Of a stretch of 64,000 bases of DNA, positions 17,979 through 27,555 are shown in pieces. The notes under the pieces were generated by a model. It saw only the letters and a list, made by a program, of their open reading frames with translations, was not told the DNA's origin and searched no databases. Made by a program: the position numbers and the translations under genes. The DNA is from Firmicutes bacterium UBA6806 (GTDB taxonomy: Bacteria > Bacillota > Clostridia > Peptostreptococcales > Acidaminobacteraceae): contig DKFC01000058.1 in the NCBI GenBank assembly GCA_002452745.1, forward strand, positions 23,726-87,725. Direction: 5' to 3'. Position 1 is the stretch's first letter. Each line of letters starts with the position of its first letter.

Positions 17979-19091
17979 TTAAATTCTCGTTACTTTGCCA
18001 GCAGATGCTTTATTGAGGCGATTCATAATCGCAAGACCAAGCCCATCTTCTTCGACGCCTCTGACCACAATTTTCTGACACTCTCTGTCATCGCTCTTCC
18101 TCAGACCGCCAAATAAAAGCCTTGCAAATTCGTCTAAATTTCGAATACTTCCCTGTGAGCAGAGAAATACGTGTGCACTGAGGTCTGAAACCGTGTATTT
18201 GCCCTTCAAAATCTTTTCAAGCACTAAGAGATCCTCGTCAAAACTCATTATAGCCACTTTGTAGCCTCCGTTAATTGCCGCTTCAACATAGCTTTCAAAC
18301 ACGGGAATCAGCTTTGAAGACGTTCCAATAACCACTTCAACATCCGCCTTAGGGGCATAGTGCTTGTATTTCATGCCTGGAGACTTTGGAACAACACTTG
18401 CAGACTTGCCCTCTGTTCCCATGACAATCCCCGGGTCAATTTCACAATTGCCTGCAACTTCCACAATCATCTCTCTGGTGATCTTACCCGGTCTGAGTAT
18501 GACAGGGATATCTCCTGTGACATCCAGTACGGTGGATTCCAGTCCGACAACCGCATCTGAGCCCTCTATGATATAATCCACGCGTCCTGCCAAATCCTCT
18601 ATTACATGGGCTGCTTTGGTTGGACTGGGCTTTCCCGACGTATTCGCCGACGGTGCGGCAACAGGAACGCCAGCGAGCTCTATCAGCTTAAGTGCAATGG
18701 CGTTTTCAGGCATTCTGACAGCTACTGTATCAAGTCCGCCAGTCACTTTATCTGGAATGACACTTTTCTTCTTGAGAACAAATGTAATCGGCCCAGGCCA
18801 AAAGGCCCTCATAAGCGCTTTTGCCATTTCGGGAGTGGATTCGACCAATATTTCCAGCTGGCTTAATTTCGCTATATGAACAATCAAGGGATTGTCCGAC
18901 GGTCTGTTCTTGGCCTCATATATTTTATCTATGGCCACTTCATCTAAAGCATTGGCACCAATTCCATAAACCGTCTCTGTTGGGAAAACAACGGTTCCGC
19001 CTTCTACTAAGGCTTTTGCTGGCGCCTTCAAAAGTTCGGTCTCATCAGCCACTTGATTGACTTTGACGAATTTCGTCTCTATTGGTTTCAT
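17979..19091 (-). CDS. tsaC: Threonylcarbamoyl-AMP synthase, two-domain (Sua5 type)
   Basis: 370 residues. The N-terminal YrdC domain (about 20-215) includes FPTETVYGIGANA, KNRPSDNPLIVH, and PSANTSGKPSPT; the C-terminal Sua5 domain starts with the PGMKYKHYAPKADV linker. It makes threonylcarbamoyl-AMP from threonine, bicarbonate and ATP for the t6A modification of ANN-decoding tRNAs. The start follows AAGGAG. It is the first gene of the tsaC-rpiB-upp-dCMP deaminase run and has two promoter-like sequences upstream. Confidence 0.95.
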   Translation of the reverse strand: MKPIETKFVKVNQVADETELLKAPAKALVEGGTVVFPTETVYGIGANALDEVAIDKIYEAKNRPSDNPLIVHIAKLSQLEILVESTPEMAKALMRAFWPGPITFVLKKKSVIPDKVTGGLDTVAVRMPENAIALKLIELAGVPVAAPSANTSGKPSPTKAAHVIEDLAGRVDYIIEGSDAVVGLESTVLDVTGDIPVILRPGKITREMIVEVAGNCEIDPGIVMGTEGKSASVVPKSPGMKYKHYAPKADVEVVIGTSSKLIPVFESYVEAAINGGYKVAIMSFDEDLLVLEKILKGKYTVSDLSAHVFLCSQGSIRNLDEFARLLFGGLRKSDDRECQKIVVRGVEEDGLGLAIMNRLNKASAGKVTRI

Positions 19092-19220
19092 CTAGTTTCT
19101 CCTTAAATTATCTTCCTAATTCTCTCTAATTTAAATCGCTTTTCCATCTAATATCGCATGCTATATCGTATCTCACAACGAGAATTTCTGACATCCTTTA
19201 TCTTATCTTTCCAATATTCT

Positions 19221-19278
19221 ATTATAGTTGAGATCTGTGCAATTACAAGTATTTTATCATTTGATAAGAAAACGTCAA
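19221..19278 (-). promoter_or_regulatory. Two tandem predicted promoters before tsaC
   Basis: Minus strand. Distal: TTGACG (19273-19278), 16 bp, TAAAAT (19251-19256). Proximal: TTGTAA (19243-19248), 16 bp, TATAAT (19221-19226). Both point toward tsaC and its downstream operon. Confidence 0.6.
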
Positions 19279-19325
19279 ACATCAGATCCTCGTTTTTGTC
19301 GGATTGCTTGCGAAATGGCATAAAT

Positions 19326-19362
19326 AAAAAATGCCTCGTCTCCAGTTGATAGGAGTCGAGGC
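19326..19362 (-). terminator. Rho-independent terminator of the antiporter gene
   Basis: Stem GCCTCG-CTCC / GGAG-CGAGGC (19333-19362) followed on the minus strand by ATTTTTTATTT. It separates the antiporter gene from the tsaC promoter region. Confidence 0.85.
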
Positions 19363-19445
19363 CTCGTCTTACTTAAGTATTATCTATATTTATCTCTATG
19401 TCTGTCAATCGAATAAGCCTCTTTATCCTAGCGAACAATCCCACT

Positions 19446-20615
19446 CTAGGAATTCGCCTCTCCAAGAGCCTGTTTTCTGTGGAATGTCCACTTTAAAAGT
19501 GAAGGTGTAATCAAAGTTGTCACGAGAACCATCAAAATTGTGGCCGCCATATCCTTTTGTGTCAAAATAGACATCTTGAGTCCTAAATTGGCAACAATGA
19601 TGGCAACCTCAGCCCTCGGAACCATTCCAACTCCAATTTGAAGCGCCTTCGTCCCGTCAAATCCCGAAAGTTTTGCGCCAATACCACACCCGATGATTTT
19701 GCCAAGTGTTCCGAGAACAATCAGAATCGTTCCAACCCCTAGGGCAGACATAGCCTCCATGAGGTTGATGTCCATTCCAATGCCAACAAAGAATATCGGC
19801 GTGAAAATCAAGCCTGAAATTCTACTGACTTCATGTGAAATCTGATGCTGATGTTTTGTCATCGAAAAGATGACCCCTGCAAAATAAGCTCCAGTGATTG
19901 CCGCCACTCCAAATTCCTCAGAGAGAAATGCCAGAAGTAAACAGATGATAACTGCCCATACAATGACTTTATCCTCAATCATGAAATTCTCATCAATTTT
20001 CCGAATTCCCGCAATCACCAATTTTCCGACTGCGTAAATAATCACAAAGAAAATTAAAATTTTAAGAACCACTACCCAAACCGCACTGGTTGCATTTGGA
20101 CTGACCATCCCAACCAAGAGCATCAAGAGAATAATGCCGACGACATCATCTATAATTGCTGCACCGAGAATCATCAACCCCTGCTTGGTTCTGAGCTGTC
20201 CTATCTCACGAAGCGTCTGCACTGAGATACTGACAGACGTTGCCGTTGACACGACCCCCAAAAACAGAGCCACGGTCTTATCATGAGAGGGTATGATGAG
20301 AATCATCCCCAAAAAAACAAGCAACGCAGGCACGATAACACCGCCTAGCGCTATCATAGAAGACGATTTACTTGATTCCACCAACTCTTTGACATCCGTT
20401 TCGAGTCCAGCTATAAACATCAGAAAGACGACTCCAATTTCAGCAAACTGATTGATAATCTCAGTCTTCTCCATAAGGCCTGCTCCCAGTATTAGACCAA
20501 CGACAATTTGACCCAACACAGCTGGCTGTTTAAGCCTTTCACTGACCAAGCCTGCAATATGAGCTGCAAGCAATATGCCGCCAAGTTCCAACAAAAAAAA
20601 GTACTTAGATTCCAT
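19446..20615 (-). CDS. CPA2-family monovalent cation:proton antiporter
   Basis: About 389 residues with 11-13 hydrophobic segments. The ATSVSISVQTL segment and the paired aspartates in GAAIIDDVVGIILL are the transport core of CPA2 (NapA/KefB-like) antiporters. No C-terminal TrkA-N or TrkA-C domain is present. It probably exchanges Na+ or K+ for H+ at the cytoplasmic membrane, which fits a cell that uses Na+ bioenergetics. The frame can start five codons earlier at a GTG, but that codon lies inside the GTGGGGTGG ribosome binding site, so the ATG at 20615 is preferred. Confidence 0.88.
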   Translation of the reverse strand: MESKYFFLLELGGILLAAHIAGLVSERLKQPAVLGQIVVGLILGAGLMEKTEIINQFAEIGVVFLMFIAGLETDVKELVESSKSSSMIALGGVIVPALLVFLGMILIIPSHDKTVALFLGVVSTATSVSISVQTLREIGQLRTKQGLMILGAAIIDDVVGIILLMLLVGMVSPNATSAVWVVVLKILIFFVIIYAVGKLVIAGIRKIDENFMIEDKVIVWAVIICLLLAFLSEEFGVAAITGAYFAGVIFSMTKHQHQISHEVSRISGLIFTPIFFVGIGMDINLMEAMSALGVGTILIVLGTLGKIIGCGIGAKLSGFDGTKALQIGVGMVPRAEVAIIVANLGLKMSILTQKDMAATILMVLVTTLITPSLLKWTFHRKQALGEANS

Positions 20616-20796
20616 ATTAACCCACCCCACTGGATTTAGTCCACTGAATTAGTATACTCCTATGCTCTAGACTCTTCAAGGGGTTTACCCCAAGTTTAAT
20701 GTTAAAAAGGGTAAAATGTATCTATATCCGTACATTTTACCCGCTTTGCTTTATTTTATTAAATTAGAAGCCTTAAAACCCGCATTTGACTTAATT

Positions 20797-21867
20797 TTAT
20801 TCCTCTAAATCCTTAAGCGCTTCTGCTTGGAAGAAGGTCACGAGTTCGTCGATCATGTCGTCAATTTCGCCTTCCATGTAGCTATCCAGCTTGTACATGG
20901 TTACTGGCACTCTATGGTCTGTAATCCTACCTTGCGGGAAGTTGTACGTTCTGATTTTAGCACTTCTGTCCCCAGTTCCAACTTGACTTCTTCTCTGTTC
21001 AGCGATTTCTTCATTTTGCTTGTTTTGTTCAATCTCATAAAGCCTTGCCTTCAAAACTTGGAGGGCTTTTTCCTTGTTGCTAAGTTGAGATTTGCCATCT
21101 TGACAGCTCACCACAAGTCCCGTAGGAAGATGCGTCACACGAACAGCAGAATCCGTTGTATTAACACTCTGTCCACCGTTTCCAGATGATCTGAAAACAT
21201 CTATTCTAAGATCAGTTTGCTTGATTTCAACTTCCACATCATCTACCTCAGGCAGTACTGCAATTGTTGCGGTTGAAGTGTGGATTCTCCCACCTGATTC
21301 TGTCTGTGGAATCCGCTGAACACGATGTGTTCCACTTTCAAATTTCAATCTCGAATATGCCCCCTGCCCTTTAATCATTACAGAGGCTTCTTTAATGCCG
21401 CCTACGCCAGTGTCATTTGTATTTAAGATTTCCACTTTCCAACGTTGTCTCTCTGCATATCTAATATAAAGTCTCAACAGCTCTGCTGCAAAGAGCCCAG
21501 CTTCGTCTCCACCAGCACCTGCTCTAACTTCCAAGATGACATTTCTCTCATCATTAGGGTCTTTTGGGAGCAGAAGTTTTTTCAGTTCAACTTCTATGCC
21601 TTCAATTGAACCTTCCAGTTCTGAAAGTTCCATTTTAGCAAGTTCCCTTATCTCTTCATCGTTGCTCTCTTGCAACATCTCCTTGGCATCTTCAATGCCC
21701 TGTTTTGCCGATTTGTACTCTTTATATTTCTCAACAATCAAGGACATTTCCGAGTGCTCTTTCATGAGCTTTTGCCATAATTTCTGATCGTTTATAACCT
21801 CTGGATCTGAAATTTTATGACCCAACTCCTCAAATCTTTCCTCAATAAACTCTAATTTATCAAACAT
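20797..21867 (-). CDS. prfA: Peptide chain release factor 1
   Basis: 356 residues, standard for RF1. It has the GGQ peptidyl-hydrolysis motif in SSGNGGQSVNTTDSAVR and the PXT-type anticodon region after THRVQRIPQTES. RF1 ends translation at UAA and UAG. The longer frame starts at a TTG that overlaps the GGAGG ribosome binding site; the ATG at 21867 (MFDKLEFIEE) is correctly spaced. The methyltransferase that modifies the GGQ glutamine, prmC, is directly upstream. Confidence 0.97.
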   Translation of the reverse strand: MFDKLEFIEERFEELGHKISDPEVINDQKLWQKLMKEHSEMSLIVEKYKEYKSAKQGIEDAKEMLQESNDEEIRELAKMELSELEGSIEGIEVELKKLLLPKDPNDERNVILEVRAGAGGDEAGLFAAELLRLYIRYAERQRWKVEILNTNDTGVGGIKEASVMIKGQGAYSRLKFESGTHRVQRIPQTESGGRIHTSTATIAVLPEVDDVEVEIKQTDLRIDVFRSSGNGGQSVNTTDSAVRVTHLPTGLVVSCQDGKSQLSNKEKALQVLKARLYEIEQNKQNEEIAEQRRSQVGTGDRSAKIRTYNFPQGRITDHRVPVTMYKLDSYMEGEIDDMIDELVTFFQAEALKDLEE

Positions 21868-21903
21868 CTTTTCCTCCAATTTATTCCGTACTTAAAGATT
21901 TGT

Positions 21904-22746
21904 TCAGGCATTTAAATACCCATATATAAAACGTGGAACTCCACGCAAATCGCTAAATATGCCTATGTTCTCATATCCCCACTGTTCCAGCATACGCGAA
22001 ATCTCAACCGCTTGATTATGGCCAGCCTCAAAGATAAGGAGGCCCTCTGAACGAAGGTACTTTCTTGCCTCTGGAATAATACGCCTATAGTAGTCCAACC
22101 CATCTTCTCCACCAAAAAGTGCAAGTTCTGGTTCATAATCCAATACTTCAGGCATCAGTCTTAGCTTATCTGATTCTGGTATATAAGGCGGATTGGAGAC
22201 GATAATGTCGAACGTTTCACCTTCTATAGCCTCAAATAAGTCGCTTTCCACAAGTCTAACCCGACCTTCCACACCATTCAATCTGATGTTGTCCTCAGCC
22301 ACATCCAAAGCTTCTTTTGAAATATCCACACTGACCACATCTGCATAAGGTGAAAGCGCCGCAATGGAAACTGCAATTGCACCGCTCCCCGTTCCAATAT
22401 CCAAAACCGTCTTCGGCTGGCCCTTTATGAGATTTACTAAAAAATCAACCAGACATTCTGTGTCCTGTCTTGGAATTAAGACGCCCGCTCTCACTTCAAA
22501 TGGCAAGCCCATAAACTCATGAGCACCCAAAATGTACTGTATGGGCTCTCTCTTTTGTCGCCTTAAAACCATGTTTTTTATCTCTTCAATTGCCTCAGAC
22601 TCCATTTGCTGATTTTTATAAAGAAGAAGATCCAAGGTTGAACACTTTAGGACATGACACAGCATCCACTTTGATTCTGTCTCCCATTCATCTGTCAATC
22701 CCGATAATTGTTCTTTCAGCCAAACGGTCATTTCCTGTAGAGTCAT
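21904..22746 (-). CDS. prmC: Release factor glutamine methyltransferase
   Basis: 280 residues. The helical N-terminal domain is followed by a class I methyltransferase with motif I VLDIGTGSGAIAVSIA and the catalytic NPPY in IVSNPPYIPE. It methylates the glutamine of the GGQ loop of RF1 and RF2. It lies 36 bases before prfA, the usual partner. Confidence 0.96.
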   Translation of the reverse strand: MTLQEMTVWLKEQLSGLTDEWETESKWMLCHVLKCSTLDLLLYKNQQMESEAIEEIKNMVLRRQKREPIQYILGAHEFMGLPFEVRAGVLIPRQDTECLVDFLVNLIKGQPKTVLDIGTGSGAIAVSIAALSPYADVVSVDISKEALDVAEDNIRLNGVEGRVRLVESDLFEAIEGETFDIIVSNPPYIPESDKLRLMPEVLDYEPELALFGGEDGLDYYRRIIPEARKYLRSEGLLIFEAGHNQAVEISRMLEQWGYENIGIFSDLRGVPRFIYGYLNA

Positions 22747-22789
22747 TTCCTCAGCACCCCTTTACTTTAAATAAGTTAAGCCTTCAGTA

Positions 22790-23740
22790 TCAATGCTCCT
22801 CTGGGAGGGCGTCTTTTGGATCCATGCGATCCAAAACACTCTTAAACGCAGCAATGGCAACTTCAAGTTGCTTGTCATCCGGTTCTTTCGTTGTGAGTTT
22901 CTGCATCAATAGCCCCGGCTTGCTAATAGTTGTAATCCATTTGGCGTCTGACTTGCCAGCCACTTTCAAGAGTTCATATGAAATACCTGCCACCAAAGGC
23001 AACAAGACTATTTTCATGGCAATTCTCATCAAGAGATTCGACCAGCTGATAAATGTAAACAGAATGATGCTGATCATGAGCACGAAAAAGATAAAGCTCG
23101 TTCCGCATCTCGGATGAAGAGTTGTATATTTTCTTGCATTTTCCACAGTGACATCCTCACCATTTTCAAAACAGTGAATCGTCTTGTGTTCTGCGCCATG
23201 ATACTGGAAAACCCGCTTTATATCTTTCATCTGTGAAATCAATACGATGTATAGAATAAAGACCGCTATTTTGACAATCCCCTCAATGGCACTGAGTGCC
23301 AGTTGACTTTTGATGATGCCCTTTAAAAGTCCAACGGAAAACGTCGGAACAATGCCAAAGAGCACTAGTGCAAACCCAAATGCCGTTAAAATGGAAATAG
23401 CCATCAAGACATCATCAGCACGTTTGCCCATTTTGTCATAGATGAATTTTTCAAATTTTGATTCCTTGTAGTCATCATCTGCCTCTGCATAGAATTCTGC
23501 CGAATAAGTTAGAGCCTTTATCCCCACTGTCATGGAGGCAATTAAACTAAAGACGCCTCTAAGAAGCGGCATTCTAGCAACTTTCCACTTTTCAATAGGG
23601 CTCGTCTTTTCCATCTTTATTTCAATCTCTCCATCTGGTTTTCTCACCGCAATGGCAATGTCGTCTTTTCCTCTCATCATAACGCCTTCAATCAGCGCCT
23701 GACCGCCTATACTTGTGTATTTTATATTCTTTTCAGACAT
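22790..23740 (-). CDS. YqhQ-like DUF1385 membrane protein
   Basis: 316 residues with four to five membrane helices. It contains the conserved DUF1385 segments: IGGQALIEGVMMRG at the N terminus, YHGAEHKTIHCFE and HPRCGTSFIFFV in the middle, and a cytosolic C-terminal tail. The function of the family is unknown; in Clostridia it is commonly found next to rpmE, prmC and prfA, as here. The start has a GGAAATGAT leader that is a modest ribosome binding site. Confidence 0.9.
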   Translation of the reverse strand: MSEKNIKYTSIGGQALIEGVMMRGKDDIAIAVRKPDGEIEIKMEKTSPIEKWKVARMPLLRGVFSLIASMTVGIKALTYSAEFYAEADDDYKESKFEKFIYDKMGKRADDVLMAISILTAFGFALVLFGIVPTFSVGLLKGIIKSQLALSAIEGIVKIAVFILYIVLISQMKDIKRVFQYHGAEHKTIHCFENGEDVTVENARKYTTLHPRCGTSFIFFVLMISIILFTFISWSNLLMRIAMKIVLLPLVAGISYELLKVAGKSDAKWITTISKPGLLMQKLTTKEPDDKQLEVAIAAFKSVLDRMDPKDALPEEH

Positions 23741-24092
23741 ATCATTTCCTTTCGATAAACTGTGCTTATATTATAGCATTATCTTCTATATTATAGTAAA
23801 ATATTGTGTCCAGTTCATTAAACGACTGTTAACTATTTTAACATATTTAACGATAAATTTACAGATAAGAAAACGGACATCGACCGATTAACAAAATGTA
23901 AAGGTTTATCTCGCCAGTATTCTACCTGTAAAATGTCGCCTTCTTTACAGCACCTAAGGGTTTTTCACACCAAAAAACACCCACTGTATTCGTTTAGCGG
24001 ATGTTCTCTTCTGAAATGCCATATGAAATTCCTTTTTTTAGTCTCAAGATATTTCAGGGTATTTTTCATATGATTATCCCAATTTAATTAGG
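23741..24092. other. Intergenic stretch without a recognised gene
   Basis: AT-rich. On the minus strand near 23780-23800 there is a TATAAT-type -10 sequence that may serve yqhQ. A minus-strand 22-codon frame near 24005 with an AAAGGA leader is seen but resembles nothing known. No terminator with a clear T run was found after the EFR1 gene. Confidence 0.4.
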
Positions 24093-24854
24093 TCATTTGT
24101 TGACACTCTGCATAAAACCTTCAACCTTTTTCTGATAAACCTCTTTTCCACCTAATGTAAATGCATTTTTAGGACAGTAATTGACGCATCTCATGCAGCA
24201 AATGCACTTATCATGATTCAACATGATGCGTTTATCTGGAAAATCAATGGCTTTCACTGGGCAGTTTCTAACGCAGAGCCCACAACCGACACAAACGTCA
24301 TGCCTCACTTCAATTTTTTTGCTCATATCAGTCCAAATCTTGCGATTGCGAGAGATACTTCTCATCCAGTCAGACAACAGAGGAACACGCCTCCAAGTAG
24401 TCTCACCACTTAACAGCGCCTCTACAAAATCACTGATGTCTACAATGGCTTTCTCATTTTTTGAAAGTCCCTCTGCCACCTTCTTCTCAGATGTCTGCAT
24501 GCTGGTAGCCATCTTCAACTCTTTTGCGCCAACACACTTATAGCCCTTCTTGATGAGCATTTTCTTCATAGGCCCTATGACGCCACCTGAAAAAGCCTCC
24601 ATTGTATCGACGACAAATACCCTTTGCCCCTCTGACTGAGGCATCTTATTCACAAATTCCCACACATTTGGAAAGGTGGATTGAATTGCAACTGGAAAAA
24701 CAAGCCCGACCATGTCCTTATTCAAATCCACAGGCATCTCCATCGAATTCAGCGAAACTTCACAGCCCCTCTTGATAAAGGCCTCTTCCATGGCTTTGGC
24801 CACGATGTAGGTATTGCCAGTTCCCGAAAAACAGTAGAGTCCAATTGATTTCAC
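24093..24854 (-). CDS. EFR1-family flavodoxin-ferredoxin fusion protein
   Basis: 253 residues. The N-terminal flavodoxin-like domain (about 1-160) begins with YCFSGTGNTYIVAKA, an FMN phosphate-binding loop. The C-terminal part has two [4Fe-4S] motifs, CVGCGLCVRNCP and CICCMRCVNYCP. Such proteins shuttle electrons in anaerobes; the partner is unknown. It starts with GTG, well spaced after GGGGAGGAC. It lies 18 bases after a small membrane protein gene and probably shares its transcript, suggesting the pair work together at the membrane. Confidence 0.88.
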   Translation of the reverse strand: MKSIGLYCFSGTGNTYIVAKAMEEAFIKRGCEVSLNSMEMPVDLNKDMVGLVFPVAIQSTFPNVWEFVNKMPQSEGQRVFVVDTMEAFSGGVIGPMKKMLIKKGYKCVGAKELKMATSMQTSEKKVAEGLSKNEKAIVDISDFVEALLSGETTWRRVPLLSDWMRSISRNRKIWTDMSKKIEVRHDVCVGCGLCVRNCPVKAIDFPDKRIMLNHDKCICCMRCVNYCPKNAFTLGGKEVYQKKVEGFMQSVNK

Positions 24855-24872
24855 CAGTGTCCTCCCCTCTAA

Positions 24873-25241
24873 CTATAGTTGTGTCGATAAAATCATCAAA
24901 TAAACCGCCATGCACAGGTTGACAATTTCTAAAAGCATCAACGGCTTGGACATTTTAGTCGGTGATTTTGGAAAAATCATCGCCAGATCAAGTGCGTAGA
25001 CGGCAATATAGCCACCTGCAACGATTCGTGTCATCATCTGTGCCAACGGCAACTGATTCAATACGAGATAGCTCGTCCAAAAAGTGCCGAGCCCCAGCGT
25101 CACCAAAAAGACATTGAAACCCCAAAACGTGATGCCTTTGAGTCCAGAAAAATCTCTATTTTCAATTGGGCCCCCAGGCACTAAGATTGAAAGCAATGTG
25201 ACATTTAAAAAAGCCATAAAACTGATGAATAAATAAATCAT
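24873..25241 (-). CDS. Small four-helix membrane protein, function unknown
   Basis: 122 residues with four hydrophobic segments (about 3-22, 36-58, 68-90, 98-118). No family was recognised. The start has a strong GGAGGTAATTGTT leader. It is encoded directly before the EFR1 ferredoxin and after the AraC-type regulator gene, so it may be a membrane partner of EFR1 controlled by that regulator; this is inference from position only. Confidence 0.7.
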   Translation of the reverse strand: MIYLFISFMAFLNVTLLSILVPGGPIENRDFSGLKGITFWGFNVFLVTLGLGTFWTSYLVLNQLPLAQMMTRIVAGGYIAVYALDLAMIFPKSPTKMSKPLMLLEIVNLCMAVYLMILSTQL

Positions 25242-25336
25242 AACAATTACCTCCTCATGTATTCAGCTTAGCATCATGAATGGGAAAAAAATTGTAAAAA
25301 TTCATCAACGTCAAATTCTACGGCTTTTGATTGTTA

Positions 25337-26134
25337 CTATACACTTCTATTTTTATCTGATTTTTGATTGAATATAAAATCCAGTGTAATTTCGTCTTGT
25401 TCATAGGTCAATGCCTTCGGTGTTTTTCCAGTGTAGAGTTTGGAGGCTTTTATGAGATGAGATTGGTCATAATAAAGGACTTTATCACACTCCGACCGCT
25501 GATTTATCACAAATCGTTTGATATTTGCATATGCCTTTGGCGTCAACCCGATGGTCCTCTTAAAATACCGCTCTAAAGTGCTCACACTCATATAAAAGTG
25601 CTCTGCCATGACTGAGACGTTAAAATTGTCAACAGAAGACTCTATATAAGTCATCATCTGCTCCATCAATTGGTCATCTCTGTAATAGACAGCACGCCGT
25701 TCCTTGAGAAATTTCCAAATCCGCTCAACTTTTTGTTCCACCGTCTCAATTCGCTTTAATGTCTCATGCAAGTCCATGAGCATTTCAGGCCCCTCTTCAA
25801 TACATTCAGTGAAGTCCTCACTATTCTTTCGAAATAGCAGCATAAAAGCTGTGGGTTTTAGTGCTATGCCAATTTGCAACACGCTCTTCCCATAATAAAC
25901 TGTCTTTGCGGTTTTGATTTGCCCCACGACAGCTACATCCGGAAGTGATCTTTGTACACCTTTCTCCAACATCGTATACCCATCCAGAAAATTAAATATC
26001 ACATTCATATGTCCAAGCGGCATGATTGTATCTTTGCGCCTTGCCTGCGGAATTTCGCCTTCCGAAACATACCAGATGTAGTCCACCCACTTTTCCAGTT
26101 GTTTATCTGGTTCAAATTGGCCCACCATCAGCAT
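25337..26134 (-). CDS. AraC-family transcriptional regulator
   Basis: 265 residues. The C-terminal helix-turn-helix pair lies at about 170-235 (VSVMAEHFYMSVSTLERYFK, then GLTPKAYANIKRF). The N-terminal domain resembles the DUF6597 sensor common in AraC proteins of this kind. The start codon overlaps the stop of tdk by one base (TAATG), so it is translated from the tdk message. Its target is not known; the small membrane protein and EFR1 genes immediately downstream are candidates. Confidence 0.88.
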   Translation of the reverse strand: MLMVGQFEPDKQLEKWVDYIWYVSEGEIPQARRKDTIMPLGHMNVIFNFLDGYTMLEKGVQRSLPDVAVVGQIKTAKTVYYGKSVLQIGIALKPTAFMLLFRKNSEDFTECIEEGPEMLMDLHETLKRIETVEQKVERIWKFLKERRAVYYRDDQLMEQMMTYIESSVDNFNVSVMAEHFYMSVSTLERYFKRTIGLTPKAYANIKRFVINQRSECDKVLYYDQSHLIKASKLYTGKTPKALTYEQDEITLDFIFNQKSDKNRSV

Positions 26135-26721
26135 TATGCCTTCTCTTTAAATTCGAAGTAGCAAGAGGCGCACAGAGATTCATACTCCACGTGATTTTCT
26201 CCATCTATTGCCACCTGATCGCCTTCGAATACAAATTTTCCATCTATTTTCCGCCCATTTAAAATCGCCTTATGACCACAGCGACATATGGTTTTGAGTT
26301 CTTCAAGGCTATGCGCTATGAGCAACAGGCGTTCAGAACCCTCAAAACCTCTCATGGAAAAATCAGTCCTGAGTCCATAGCAGATTACCGGTATATTTTT
26401 CTTAACCGCTATTTCAAAAAAATGGTCAATATGCTCTCTCTTAAAAAACTGTGCTTCATCCACAAGAATACAATCAATTGAGCCATTTTTATTCATGTAG
26501 GTATCCAAAATGTCGTTTACATTGTCATCTGCCCTTATGAGCAAATCGACTTTCTTGTCGATTCCAAGCCTTGAAACAACTCGGTCTCCGCCCTTAGTAT
26601 CCGTATAGGGCTTAATGATAATTGCCTTCATGCCTTGCTCGTGATAGTTGTGCATAACTTGCATCAGAGCCGTGGATTTTCCACAGTTCATTGCACCATA
26701 TCTAAAATACAATTTTGCCAT
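26134..26721 (-). CDS. tdk: Thymidine kinase (type II)
   Basis: 195 residues. P-loop GAMNCGKST near the N terminus, the DEAQFF segment, and zinc cysteines in CRCGHKA and CASCYF. It phosphorylates thymidine to dTMP in salvage. The gene belongs to the conserved rho-rpmE-tdk-prmC-prfA neighbourhood of Firmicutes, although here cutC and other genes have come between it and rpmE. Confidence 0.95.
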   Translation of the reverse strand: MAKLYFRYGAMNCGKSTALMQVMHNYHEQGMKAIIIKPYTDTKGGDRVVSRLGIDKKVDLLIRADDNVNDILDTYMNKNGSIDCILVDEAQFFKREHIDHFFEIAVKKNIPVICYGLRTDFSMRGFEGSERLLLIAHSLEELKTICRCGHKAILNGRKIDGKFVFEGDQVAIDGENHVEYESLCASCYFEFKEKA

Positions 26722-26850
26722 CGTATCCCCCGTATAATTTCTGTTTTAAAGTGTAATTCACTATTCCTATTATAGTCCGATTTCCGAGGAATGTCCAAGC
26801 CCTATGCTCTCTACCACTCATATCTGAGACTTATGATCCGTCCACCTTGC

Positions 26851-27462
26851 CTAGACAATTTTAGTTCCATGTACCTCCCTTGTCCCAGTGCTCTGCGTCA
26901 ATTTTATGTAATTCTCCCTTGTGACGCCTCCACCGGGCATGATGCCAATTCGACCCTCGCTGAGCTCAACCATCCTTCGAATCGTTGCCGACCCCTCAAG
27001 AGCGCTTCGTTCCCCTCCTCGAGTGAGAATTCTATCCACTCCAAGTTCTATCAACCGCTTCATAGATTCGCTCATGTCATGCACTTCGTCAAAAGCCATG
27101 TGAAAAGTAACTGACATGCCCTTTGCAGCGTTCATCAGTTTCCTCATCTGAGGCATGTTTATCTTTCCACCATGTGTCAAAGTGCCAAGTGCAACACCGT
27201 AATAACCAAGCGCCTTGCATCTATAGATGTTTTCAACCATCAACTCCAACTCGTGGGGATTATAGATAAACCCGCCACCTCTTGGCCTTATCATCACAAC
27301 TATTGGAAGCGACACCAGACTCGCCGCTCTTTCTAAAAATGTTTCCGAAGGCGTAATTCCACCAATATCGAGTCTCTCGCATATCTCTAGTCGATCTGCG
27401 CCCATTTTTTCAGCTTCTATTGCCGCTTCTATACTCCCTACACATGCCTCTTTGATAATCAC
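26851..27462 (-). CDS. cutC: CutC family TIM-barrel protein
   Basis: 203 residues. Conserved blocks include the start VIIKEACVGSIEAAIEAEKM, ADRLEICERLDIGGITPS, VMIRPRGGGFIY and the ILTRGGERSALEG segment. CutC was linked to copper homeostasis, but the role is uncertain; the protein is a cytoplasmic TIM barrel. It is somewhat shorter than the E. coli protein at the C terminus, like many Firmicutes members. It starts with GTG behind GGAGGGGAAAC. Confidence 0.88.
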   Translation of the reverse strand: MIIKEACVGSIEAAIEAEKMGADRLEICERLDIGGITPSETFLERAASLVSLPIVVMIRPRGGGFIYNPHELELMVENIYRCKALGYYGVALGTLTHGGKINMPQMRKLMNAAKGMSVTFHMAFDEVHDMSESMKRLIELGVDRILTRGGERSALEGSATIRRMVELSEGRIGIMPGGGVTRENYIKLTQSTGTREVHGTKIV

Positions 27463-27522
27463 GTTTCCCCTCCTTCAATGATTAAACGTATTCTGTCCTA
27501 TCCCTGATTATATTTGGCATGA

Positions 27523-27547
27523 CCTGACATCTGCTTAAGATGTCAGG
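27523..27547 (-). terminator. Hairpin after the chemoreceptor gene
   Basis: Perfect 10-bp stem CCTGACATCT/AGATGTCAGG with a 5-base loop, 9 bases after the stop on the minus strand. No T run follows, so termination would be weak or need Rho. Confidence 0.45.
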
Positions 27548-27555
27548 CCCTAATG

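Noticed and set aside
22590..23117. 175-codon plus-strand frame crossing prmC and yqhQ
   Set aside because: It runs antisense across two well-supported genes and shows no family motif or translation signal.
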